Assembly: GCA_013297755.1 (NCBI GenBank)
Contig: JAAFIH010000011.1
Coordinates: 1 to 64,000, forward strand
Direction of reading: 5' to 3'
Length of the DNA: 64,000 bases
DNA from: Cytophagales bacterium
GTDB taxonomy: Bacteria; Bacteroidota; Bacteroidia; Cytophagales; UBA9547
Below the pieces are notes generated by a model, which saw only the letters and a list, made by a program, of their open reading frames with translations, had not been told where the DNA came from and made no database searches. The position numbers and the translations under genes are program-made. Shown in pieces: positions 44,396 to 52,897 of the stretch (the first letter of the stretch is position 1; every line of letters begins with the position of its first letter).

Positions 44396-44914
44396 ATGCA
44401 ACTACAGACCGAAAATGTAATTTTGGTAGATTCCAATGATATTGAAATAGGGCAGATGGAAAAAATAGAAGCCCACCAAAAGGCTTTGTTGCATAGAGCA
44501 TTTTCTGTTTTTATATTCAATAATAAAAGTCAAATATTATTACAAAAAAGAAATGTAGACAAGTATCACTCTGGAGGATTGTGGACCAACACTTGTTGTG
44601 GACACCCCAGACCAGGCGAATCTATCGACATTGCAGCCAATAGAAGACTTTTTGAAGAGATGGGATTCAATACTAAATTACAGAAAAAATTTGTATTTAC
44701 TTACAAAGCAGATCTAGAAAATGGTATTTTTGAAAATGAAATAGACCATGTATTTTATGGTAATTTTAATAGTTACCCAGAACCCAACCCACTCGAAGTG
44801 TCAGAGTGGAAGTTTGAAGACTGGGCTACTGTAATACATGATGTAAGAAAAAATCCACAAAAATATACAGTTTGGTTTAGGATTTGTATAGAAAAAATAG
44901 ATGTTAAAAATTAG
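44396..44914 (+). CDS. idi: Isopentenyl-diphosphate delta-isomerase, type I
   Basis: A 172-residue Nudix-fold enzyme that interconverts IPP and DMAPP, feeding the carotenoid operon. The catalytic Cys lies in LWTNTCCGHPRPGE (about 63-76), and the Nudix helix RRLFEEMGF supplies metal-binding glutamates. HRAFSVFIFNNKSQILLQKR at about 32-51 and WKFEDWATV are family blocks. The length is typical. The next gene, crtZ, starts 14 bp downstream. Confidence 0.94.
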   Translation: MQLQTENVILVDSNDIEIGQMEKIEAHQKALLHRAFSVFIFNNKSQILLQKRNVDKYHSGGLWTNTCCGHPRPGESIDIAANRRLFEEMGFNTKLQKKFVFTYKADLENGIFENEIDHVFYGNFNSYPEPNPLEVSEWKFEDWATVIHDVRKNPQKYTVWFRICIEKIDVKN

Positions 44915-44928
44915 ATAAATAAGTTAAG

Positions 44929-45402
44929 ATGTTTTTTTTAAACCTTTGTGTTACTTTGGCGGCTTTTATAGGCATGGAGTTTATGGCTTGGTTTACTCAT
45001 AAATATGTGATGCATGGTTTTTTGTGGGTTTGGCATAGCGACCATCACGACAAATCGACCAAAAGTTGGTTTGAAAAAAATGATTTATTTTTTCTCATCT
45101 ATGCTACTCCTGGTGCTTTAAGCATGATTTTGGGGAGTATTCATGGCTTTAATTTTTTGTTTTTTATTGGGCTTGGCATAACTCTATATGGTTTTACTTA
45201 TTTTTTGATACATGATATTTTTATACACCAAAGGTTTAAAATTTTTAGAAATTCAAATTTTGCATATTTTTTGGCTATTCGCAAGGCACACAAAGCTCAC
45301 CATAAAGTAATCACAAAACAGGATGGTGTTTGTTTTGGCATGTTGGTAGTGCCGTATAAATATTTTGAACAAGCAAAAAAAACAATTTTTAAAATACAAT
45401 AA
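44929..45402 (+). CDS. crtZ: Beta-carotene hydroxylase (CrtZ-type fatty acid hydroxylase superfamily)
   Basis: A 157-residue di-iron membrane hydroxylase that introduces 3-hydroxyl groups on beta-carotene to give zeaxanthin. The histidine boxes are clear: FTHKYVMHGF and WHSDHHDKS near the N-terminus, HDIFIHQRF (about 97-105) and RKAHKAHHKV (about 115-124). Four hydrophobic segments surround them. It lies between idi and the lycopene cyclase in the same operon. Confidence 0.92.
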   Translation: MFFLNLCVTLAAFIGMEFMAWFTHKYVMHGFLWVWHSDHHDKSTKSWFEKNDLFFLIYATPGALSMILGSIHGFNFLFFIGLGITLYGFTYFLIHDIFIHQRFKIFRNSNFAYFLAIRKAHKAHHKVITKQDGVCFGMLVVPYKYFEQAKKTIFKIQ

Positions 45403-45408
45403 CATACT

Positions 45409-46101
45409 ATGAGTAAATTTACTTATTTATTTATCAACTTTATTACAATATTTTTTCCATTGATAATGAGTTTTGAGAAAAAAATATTCTTTTTCTCGAA
45501 ATGGAAATTTGTTTTTGCATCTATGCTTGTGGTAGGTACATTTTTTTTATTTTGGGATTCATTTTTTACATATCTTGGTGTTTGGGGTTTCAATCCTGAT
45601 TATATTACAGAAATATATGTATATAATTTGCCGCTCGAAGAGATATTATTTTTTGTAACTGTTCCATTTGCTTGTATGTTTATCTATGAATGTGTACATT
45701 TTTATTTAAAAGAAAAGTTGATATATTTTAAAAGCAACTATATAAACATATTTGCCATAATATTACTCATTTGTACAGGTTGTTATTATACCAAATACTG
45801 GTACACTGCTTTAGCCTGTATAGGAGCAGGCATATACCTTACTTATCATTTAACAGTAACAAAAAGCAATTTTTTGGCTCAATTTTGGGTTACATTTTTA
45901 ATTATTTTAGTTCCTTTTTTTGTTGTTAATTCAGTTTTAACTGGTCTTTTTACAGATGCTCCCATAGTTTGGTATAACAACTCGCACAATCTTGGTCTAA
46001 GACTTGGTACAATACCCATCGAGGATTTGGCTTATAACTTACTTTTGGTTTTGATGAGTATAACTTTTTATGAAAGATTCAAAAATCTCAAATCTGAGTA
46101 A
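45409..46101 (+). CDS. Lycopene cyclase (CrtYcd-like, fused two-domain type)
   Basis: A 230-residue, seven-helix membrane protein equivalent to a fusion of the heterodimeric CrtYc and CrtYd cyclases found in Bacteroidota, Archaea and fungi. Each half has the motif with a conserved Pro-Glu: NLPLEEILFFVTVPFACMF (about 75-94) and TIPIEDLAYNLLLVLMS (about 203-220). It cyclises the ends of lycopene to beta-carotene. It starts 6 bp after crtZ and closes the operon. I give no symbol because naming of the fused type varies. Confidence 0.88.
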   Translation: MSKFTYLFINFITIFFPLIMSFEKKIFFFSKWKFVFASMLVVGTFFLFWDSFFTYLGVWGFNPDYITEIYVYNLPLEEILFFVTVPFACMFIYECVHFYLKEKLIYFKSNYINIFAIILLICTGCYYTKYWYTALACIGAGIYLTYHLTVTKSNFLAQFWVTFLIILVPFFVVNSVLTGLFTDAPIVWYNNSHNLGLRLGTIPIEDLAYNLLLVLMSITFYERFKNLKSE

Positions 46102-46209
46102 GAAAATACAATACTGTATTAACTATGATTTATGCAAAAATAATCAATTGCACACAGATAAATCTCGGTATAATGCAAATTTAAACTTTTGATAGATGTT
46201 GATTTAATA

Positions 46210-48114
46210 TTATAAAATCTTACATTCAATTCGTCTGTTAAGCTGTTTATTATCTTCTGTACTATTTTCTATTTTAGGTTGTGTATCTCCATACCCTTTT
46301 GCAATAATTCTAGTTTCTTCTATGCCTTTATCCACCAAATAATTTACTACTGATTGAGCTCTTTTGGTACTAAGTATCATGTTGTTTGTTTTCAACCCAA
46401 CATTATCAGTGTGTCCACTTATTTCAACTTTTAACTCTAAGTTTTGATTAAGAAAAGTAATAAGTTTGTCTAATTCAGTTTGAGAACCATTTTCAAGTTC
46501 AAATTTTCCAGTATTGAAAAATATATTTTTTAAAGTAATAGAAGACCCTTTTTTGATGGGATCAAGATAAATATCTAAATTAATAGGGTCAAAAGTTTGT
46601 AAGTTTTTAAAGGAAAAAGTATGACTTTTGTATAAGTATCCTGGTTTTGTGGCATACAATCCATAATCAGTATTTTCGTTTAAAATAGCAAGATAAGTTC
46701 CATCTATCCTATCAGAAGTAAGAAAGCTCTCTGTTTTATTTGTTTTTAGATTGATAACCTCTACTGAAGCTGCTATATAATTTTTTGAGTAACTATCGTA
46801 AGTTTTGCCTTGAATGTATGTACTTGTATTTTGGCAAGATACTGATTTGGGCATATCAAATTCATATAGTAAGTAACGGTCAGATTTTTTTATAGATTGC
46901 TCTTCGGCCGAAAAATAAGCTTTCTTACAATCTGAGGTGATAAATATGGCACTTTCGTCTAAGTGTGAATTGATAGGAAAACCTAAATTTCGTGGTTCAG
47001 ACCAATTGACAGAATCACGAAATGATACAAATAAATCGAAACTACCAAAACCTGGGTGATAATCAGAAGAAAAATATAAAGTAGTAAGACTTGGATGAAT
47101 AAAAGGTGCAACTTCTCGGCCTTTGGAGTTGATTAAATCTCCCATATTGACTGGTGTACTCCATCTTCCATTGAGATCGCATTGTGTCATCCAAATATCC
47201 TCTTCCCCAAATCCTCCTTTTCTTTTAGAGCTAAAGTAAATAGTTTTGCCATCGCCCGAAAGTGAGGGTTGCGAGTCCCAGGCAGGTGAATTTACGTTTT
47301 CACCCATGTTGGCGGGCACTGACCAAATGTCTCCATTTTTGTAAGAAATATACAAATCACAATCTTTGTCGGTTCTGTTAGGGCCGCCACAAATCGCAAA
47401 AGCCAATGTTTTGCCATCGGCCGAAATACTACAAGTACCCTCGTTGTATTTGGCCGAATTTATATTATCAGATATAGATTGTGCTTGTCCCCAAACTCCA
47501 TTTATTTTTTTTGAAACATAAATGTCTTCGTATTCTTGAAAACCAATATAATCACGTATTGTAAAAACTAAATTTTGCTGATCGGCAGTAGCGACTGGAA
47601 AATATTGACTTTTGTGATTATTAACAATATCAGGCAATTTACGAACATTAATTTCGATTTTGTTACTTATGTTTTGAAGTGCAAAATCACAATGGCGAAG
47701 TAAATTCTTTGATTTTGTTAAATATTGGATGGGTTCTTTTTCAAAAGTAATATATGTAGATAGATTTTTTTTTGATTCTTTGTAATTCCCTTCATGTAAG
47801 TAAGTTTCTCCTAAAATTCTAAATACAAATGGATTTTGATAATTAGGATTACATCTCAAAATATTTTCGAAGTGAAACTTAATTTTATCAGTATTTCGCT
47901 CGTATTGTTTATATAAAATCCCTAATTGATAGTGGGCATCTACAAAACACTCGTCTTTTTTGAGAGCATCTTCAAACAAGTTTTTAGCTAGGTCAAACTG
48001 CCTAGTTTGAAGTTTTATAATAGCATCATCGTATAGTTTTTGAGCTTTTTTATTACTTGATTGGCTGTATATAAATGATTGAAAAATGAAAATAAATAGC
48101 ACTGTTTTTTGCAT
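46210..48114 (-). CDS. OmpA family protein with TPR and PD40 beta-propeller repeats
   Basis: A 634-residue envelope protein. A signal peptide (about 1-17) is followed by TPR repeats (about 20-145), then WD40-like PD40 repeats (about 165-410, for example ISADGKTLAFAICGG and LSGDGKTIYFSSKRKGG). A carboxypeptidase-regulatory-like beta domain comes next (about 430-510), and a C-terminal OmpA peptidoglycan-binding domain (about 520-634) with VEISGHTDNVG and LSTKRAQSVVNYLVDKGI. Such proteins anchor the outer membrane to peptidoglycan. In Bacteroidota they often accompany gliding or type IX secretion genes, none of which are adjacent. Confidence 0.9.
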   Translation of the reverse strand: MQKTVLFIFIFQSFIYSQSSNKKAQKLYDDAIIKLQTRQFDLAKNLFEDALKKDECFVDAHYQLGILYKQYERNTDKIKFHFENILRCNPNYQNPFVFRILGETYLHEGNYKESKKNLSTYITFEKEPIQYLTKSKNLLRHCDFALQNISNKIEINVRKLPDIVNNHKSQYFPVATADQQNLVFTIRDYIGFQEYEDIYVSKKINGVWGQAQSISDNINSAKYNEGTCSISADGKTLAFAICGGPNRTDKDCDLYISYKNGDIWSVPANMGENVNSPAWDSQPSLSGDGKTIYFSSKRKGGFGEEDIWMTQCDLNGRWSTPVNMGDLINSKGREVAPFIHPSLTTLYFSSDYHPGFGSFDLFVSFRDSVNWSEPRNLGFPINSHLDESAIFITSDCKKAYFSAEEQSIKKSDRYLLYEFDMPKSVSCQNTSTYIQGKTYDSYSKNYIAASVEVINLKTNKTESFLTSDRIDGTYLAILNENTDYGLYATKPGYLYKSHTFSFKNLQTFDPINLDIYLDPIKKGSSITLKNIFFNTGKFELENGSQTELDKLITFLNQNLELKVEISGHTDNVGLKTNNMILSTKRAQSVVNYLVDKGIEETRIIAKGYGDTQPKIENSTEDNKQLNRRIECKIL

Positions 48115-48136
48115 ATTTTAAGTAATATTTAGTAGT

Positions 48137-50173
48137 TTATAATTTATTTTCAATCAGTTGTAAAAATTCGTTTTCTGATATTATTTTCACACCAAGTTTA
48201 TTTGCTTTTTCAAGTTTAGATGGTCCCATGTTTTCGCCAGCAACAAGATAATTTAGTTTTGCAGATACTCCAGAAAGCAATTTCCCACCATTAGCCATGA
48301 TCTTATTTTGTAACTCATCTCTCGAAAACTGTAAGAATGTACCAGAAATCAAAAATGATTTACCAGCCAAAGCTTGACTTTCTACGATTACATCTTTTTC
48401 TTGAATTTGAAATTGTAAACCATACGATTTTAGTTTTTCTATGATTTCTAAATTTTCTTTTTCTCCAAACCAAGATTGAACACTTTCTGCAATTTTTTCG
48501 CCAATTTCAGGCGTAGCTACAAGATCTTCTAGCGTAGCATTTTTGAGATTTTCTATATTTTTAAAATTTTTAGCTAGTTTATCAGCCACTGTACTACCTA
48601 CAAATTTAACTCCTAAAGCAAATAATACTTTCTCGAAAGGCACAGTTGTTGATGCTTTTAAACCATCAATGATATTTTGTGCTGATTTTGCTGCAAAACG
48701 ATCTAAACTTACTATTTGTAGATATTTTATTTCATATAAATCAGCATAATTTTGAATTAAACCTGCATTATAAAACTGTTCAACAGTTTCCTCGCCCATG
48801 CCATCAATATTCATAGCTTTTCGATGGATAAAATGAGCAATTCTACCTTTGATTTGAGGTGGACAGCCTTTGTCGTTGTTGCAATACCAAGCTGCTTCCT
48901 CAGCCTTTCGGTGGAGTAAATTTCCACATTCTGGACAGTGGCTTATAAATTGTATTTTTTTAAGATTAAAACTTCTTTTTGATACATCTACTGAAGTAAT
49001 TTTAGGTATAATTTCTCCGCCTTTTTCTATAATTACTGTATCGCCCTCGTGTAAATCAAGTCTAAGAATTTCATCCTCATTGTGTAGAGTGGCTCTTTTT
49101 ACGGTTGTGCCAGCTAACAATACAGGTTTCATATTTGCTACTGGCGTAATAGCTCCTGTTCTACCTACTTGATAGGTTACCTTTTCTAAAATTGTACTTA
49201 TCGAAGCTGCTTTATACTTGTATGCTATGGCCCAACGGGGACTTTTGGCTGTAAGTCCAAGTTCTGATTGAAGGATTAAATTATCTAATTTTATTACTAC
49301 ACCATCTGTAGCTAAAGGTAGTTCAAATCTTTTGGTGTCCCAAAGGTTTATATAATCCCAAACTTGACTTATGCCAGTACATTTTTGATATGTTTTGGAT
49401 ACTTGAAATCCCCATTCTAGTAATTTTTCCATACTTTCAGAATGAGTTTTGAAAGGTAAGTTTTCACCAAGAAGGTAGTACATAAAACAATCGAGCCCAC
49501 GCCTGGCTACTTCGGCCGAATCTTGTAATTTGAGAGTGCCAGAAGCCGTATTTCTAGGGTTAGCATACAAAGGCTCACCAGCAATTTCTTGCTCTTTATT
49601 TAGTTTTTCAAAATTTGAATAAGGGAAATATACTTCTCCACGAACTTCAAAATAATTTGGTATATTTTTATCTTTTATTACTAATGGAATAGATTTTATT
49701 GTTTTGGCATTGGCAGTAATATCATCACCTTTTTGTCCATCTCCACGTGTTATGGCCTGCTTTAAATTACCATTTTCGTAAATCAAACTTATGGCTACAC
49801 CATCAAACTTTTGTTCACAAAAGTATTCGTTTAAATTATTTATTTCAGATTGATTAGGTAATAATTTATTTATTTTAATTTGCCAATCTTCTAACTCTAC
49901 TTTTGAATAAGTGTTAGCAAGTGACAGCATGGGATATTGGTGAACAACTGATTTAAAATTTTTTGTGATAGTGCCACCAACGCGCTCGGTTGGGCTGTTT
50001 TGGTGTTTTAAATGTGGATTTTTTGTTTCTAATTCTTGTAATTCTTTCATTAAAACATCAAATGCATAATCTGAAATTTCTGAAACTGAATTTTGATAAT
50101 ATTGATGATTATAAAAGTGTAATTTTTCTGTTAGTTCGTCAATTCTATTTTTTTCGCTTTGCATATTTGTCAT
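48137..50173 (-). CDS. ligA: NAD-dependent DNA ligase LigA
   Basis: A 678-residue NAD-dependent ligase that seals nicks in replication and repair. The adenylation-domain nucleophile is in EQKFDGVAISLIYENG (KxDG, about residue 119). The OB fold follows (GDTVIIEKGGEIIPKI), then the zinc finger (CPECGNLL and WYCNNDKGCPP), helix-hairpin-helix repeats (NIDGMGEETVEQFYNAG) and a C-terminal BRCT domain (about 600-678, FLISGTFLQFSRDELQNKI). Two candidate ATG starts, at 50173 and 50164, differ by three residues. It lies upstream of the OmpA gene on the same strand. Confidence 0.96.
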   Translation of the reverse strand: MTNMQSEKNRIDELTEKLHFYNHQYYQNSVSEISDYAFDVLMKELQELETKNPHLKHQNSPTERVGGTITKNFKSVVHQYPMLSLANTYSKVELEDWQIKINKLLPNQSEINNLNEYFCEQKFDGVAISLIYENGNLKQAITRGDGQKGDDITANAKTIKSIPLVIKDKNIPNYFEVRGEVYFPYSNFEKLNKEQEIAGEPLYANPRNTASGTLKLQDSAEVARRGLDCFMYYLLGENLPFKTHSESMEKLLEWGFQVSKTYQKCTGISQVWDYINLWDTKRFELPLATDGVVIKLDNLILQSELGLTAKSPRWAIAYKYKAASISTILEKVTYQVGRTGAITPVANMKPVLLAGTTVKRATLHNEDEILRLDLHEGDTVIIEKGGEIIPKITSVDVSKRSFNLKKIQFISHCPECGNLLHRKAEEAAWYCNNDKGCPPQIKGRIAHFIHRKAMNIDGMGEETVEQFYNAGLIQNYADLYEIKYLQIVSLDRFAAKSAQNIIDGLKASTTVPFEKVLFALGVKFVGSTVADKLAKNFKNIENLKNATLEDLVATPEIGEKIAESVQSWFGEKENLEIIEKLKSYGLQFQIQEKDVIVESQALAGKSFLISGTFLQFSRDELQNKIMANGGKLLSGVSAKLNYLVAGENMGPSKLEKANKLGVKIISENEFLQLIENKL

Positions 50174-50243
50174 TTGTTATGCAATTTATAAAAAATGGAA
50201 TTGCAAATTATGTTTTAGTTAAAATAAAATATTAAATCTATTA

Positions 50244-51632
50244 TTATTTGCAATAAATCCAAGATTTATTACTAAAACTATCATTTAAATGGCATAGATT
50301 TAATTGTGGGTCGAATAATAGTTTAGATTGTTTTCCATTGAGCGACACAAATACTTCTGCTCTTATTTTGGTTATTTTATAGTCATTTGTACTGTATTTT
50401 TTTTGTAAATAATGAGCAAACTCAAGAATCATATCAGGTTGAAATGACATTTGCAATTCTTGATAATTGTTTAAATATTCGCTATTGATTATATATTTTT
50501 CTATACCAGTTTTTGGGTCTGTTATCCAAAAAGTAGCAGTTCCTGTTTTTTCTACCAACATTACTCGCCACGAAAATCTGTACCCTTGTTCGGTCCAAAA
50601 TAAATCACATGGGTATAGTAGGTATCTCAATGGAATAAGTATTTGAAAAAGCACATATATAACGATAAAAAATGTAGTCAATTTTTGTTTTATTTCATTA
50701 AAATTAAAATGCTTGTATGTAAATATATAGTTTTTATAATTTTTTATATTATTACTTAATAAGTTTTTTCTATGAATATTAAAATTTGATTTTTGTAGTA
50801 ATATTTCTAATTTATTTACTATTTTTTGATTAAATTCACTAGAAAAAAATATAATCATTCCCAAAGACATAATCAATGGAAAAACACCAATAGAAAATAA
50901 ATAGCCAGTAATAAAATGAAATATAATTATTGTAATATACCCTAGTAATCTAGTTCGTTTTATAAGCATAAAAATTATTATAAATAAATCAAATAACATG
51001 CTCATCCAACTTATAAAAATAGATGTAATTTCTAAGGACATATATGGGCCAATTACAGGTATATAATAAAAAGTAGGAAGCCATATTTTTAAAGGTAATC
51101 CTTCAAAGAGCCATGAATGGTTTATTTTTGCTATACCAGCAAATAAGTAAACAATAGCAAATTGAAATTTTAGAATATCAATGTGCCAACGTGGTGTAAT
51201 ATTTTTTTTTTCATTTTTTAAGTAGCTATCTAGCGAAAAAGTATTTGCTAATGGTAAGAATAGTATTAAAATACTCAAAAGACTTACCAAATAATAATGA
51301 TTGAGATAGTATGTTTTATCTAATAATTCTATGTAGTTGAATGAAATAAAAAAAACATATTTACAATAATCATATAAATATCCAAATAATATACCTATAC
51401 TGCTTGTAAGTAGAAAAAAAAATAAGCTATAAATTACAAATTGATTAGGGTAGGGCAACCAATCGAAAAAGTAATATGAAAAGTGAAAAGTAGTATCAAT
51501 ATATTGTTTCTTGATCCATCCCAAAACCACAAACCTACCAGTGCTATATGTCATTGCAAGACCAAAAAATATTCTAAATATTACTAATGGTGCAATGGAT
51601 GTTGATTCAAAAGGATTATACTTAAATTTCAT
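50244..51632 (-). CDS. HTTM domain membrane protein
   Basis: A 462-residue protein of the HTTM (horizontally transferred transmembrane) family, related to vitamin-K-dependent gamma-carboxylase. The N-terminal half has several membrane helices (for example APLVIFRIFFGLAMTYSTGR, about 14-33, and FQFAIVYLFAGIAKINHSWL, about 150-170, the latter being the family hallmark). A soluble C-terminal part contains QGYRFSWRVMLVEKTGTATF. It starts 14 bp after the imelysin lipoprotein gene. The same pairing is common in Bacteroidota and is thought to relate to iron or peptide handling. Confidence 0.85.
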   Translation of the reverse strand: MKFKYNPFESTSIAPLVIFRIFFGLAMTYSTGRFVVLGWIKKQYIDTTFHFSYYFFDWLPYPNQFVIYSLFFFLLTSSIGILFGYLYDYCKYVFFISFNYIELLDKTYYLNHYYLVSLLSILILFLPLANTFSLDSYLKNEKKNITPRWHIDILKFQFAIVYLFAGIAKINHSWLFEGLPLKIWLPTFYYIPVIGPYMSLEITSIFISWMSMLFDLFIIIFMLIKRTRLLGYITIIIFHFITGYLFSIGVFPLIMSLGMIIFFSSEFNQKIVNKLEILLQKSNFNIHRKNLLSNNIKNYKNYIFTYKHFNFNEIKQKLTTFFIVIYVLFQILIPLRYLLYPCDLFWTEQGYRFSWRVMLVEKTGTATFWITDPKTGIEKYIINSEYLNNYQELQMSFQPDMILEFAHYLQKKYSTNDYKITKIRAEVFVSLNGKQSKLLFDPQLNLCHLNDSFSNKSWIYCK

Positions 51633-51646
51633 AGAATAAGATTATT

Positions 51647-52726
51647 TCAATCTCCATCGTTGCTATCAAACGTAAGTGTAAGACCTAGGGCAGATGCTAA
51701 TTCTGATTTTAAATATCGAGTATTGCTTGATATTTGTGTAAATATGGCTGTAATTTTTGGATATTGATTGGTAATTAAATCTGATATTTTTTCATTTTCT
51801 GATATTTTATTTATTTCTGAATAAATTACTAAAAATTGTTTTTTCGTATTTTCTTTTAATGTAGTATTTTTTTCAGAAAGTAAATCGTCAAAGCCAGTGC
51901 CATCGTTTCCATTTTTTGATTTTCCAAGCCAAGTGTTTTCTACAGCTTTTACATTTTCGAGTAATAATTGTTTGGTAATTCCACTGTAATATCCTTCAAC
52001 ATCTGTTGGACGAGTTCCACTTGCTTGTTTTATTACAATTCCCAATGGTATGCCAAGTTTATCGTTTTTTATTAATTCATAAGCCTTTACATTGGCGTTA
52101 AATAGTTCGTTTATAGCACTTTGGGCAGTCAATTTAGTATCTTCTACAAAAGTATTTCTATAATTTTTCCAATTCAAATTGGCATTACTTATTTTTATTT
52201 TAATATCATTTGCAACAGCTTTTAAGTAATTTCTTCTGTTTATATCAGATAATTCTATAATTAAATTAGTTTCATTGGTATGATATAATAAATAATCCAT
52301 TGCACCAAATCCACATATTTTTCTGTTTGCATTATTTATTACTAAATTTCCACCAGTGATACTTCGCTCAATTTCGATTTTATCAATTGGAAATAAATTT
52401 ATTAATACACCAATATCTGTAATTCCGTCTGTAGATGGACCAAACATATATGGGCTTATATGTTGATAGCTTATAAATGTATTCTCGAAATTTATTTTTG
52501 CATTTTCAAGATTGGTTTGATTGGGGTTTGCACACAATTTTTCGATATTTATTACTAAGCTGTCGCTTTTTTGAGCTACATCTCTAAAATTAGGGATTAT
52601 TAAATTGTCAAAAATGTTTTCTAATATGGGTTTAGGATTGAGTACTGGCACAGGCTCAGGGTTTTTTCTTTTTTGAGAACAACCGATAATGGTAATTAAT
52701 ATTAAAACATGTATGTATTTTCTCAT
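51647..52726 (-). CDS. Imelysin family lipoprotein with altered GxHxxE motif
   Basis: A 359-residue lipoprotein. The signal MRKYIHVLILITIIGC ends in a clear lipobox (Cys16). The imelysin (peptidase M75-like) fold is indicated by IPNFRDVAQKSDSLVINIEK, NFENTFISYQHISPYMFGPS and, later, LGIPLGIVIKQASGTRPTDV. The family motif GxHxxE reads GFGAMDYLLYHT here: the His is Gly and the Glu is Asp. Metal or ligand binding may therefore differ. Imelysins are outer-surface iron-regulated proteins. With the HTTM gene downstream it forms a two-gene operon. Confidence 0.83.
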   Translation of the reverse strand: MRKYIHVLILITIIGCSQKRKNPEPVPVLNPKPILENIFDNLIIPNFRDVAQKSDSLVINIEKLCANPNQTNLENAKINFENTFISYQHISPYMFGPSTDGITDIGVLINLFPIDKIEIERSITGGNLVINNANRKICGFGAMDYLLYHTNETNLIIELSDINRRNYLKAVANDIKIKISNANLNWKNYRNTFVEDTKLTAQSAINELFNANVKAYELIKNDKLGIPLGIVIKQASGTRPTDVEGYYSGITKQLLLENVKAVENTWLGKSKNGNDGTGFDDLLSEKNTTLKENTKKQFLVIYSEINKISENEKISDLITNQYPKITAIFTQISSNTRYLKSELASALGLTLTFDSNDGD

Positions 52727-52897
52727 TTCTTATTTAGACTAATTAAAAACAAAGGTAAATTAAATTTTATACATCTTAAAATATTTTTTAACTCCACTTT
52801 TTAAATTCTATTTTTTTTAATTTGAAATTAATTTTTTAGATAATTTTATTTCAATTAATTTTAAAGTTGGTTTATTAAACATAATCAAGTTTTTGCT

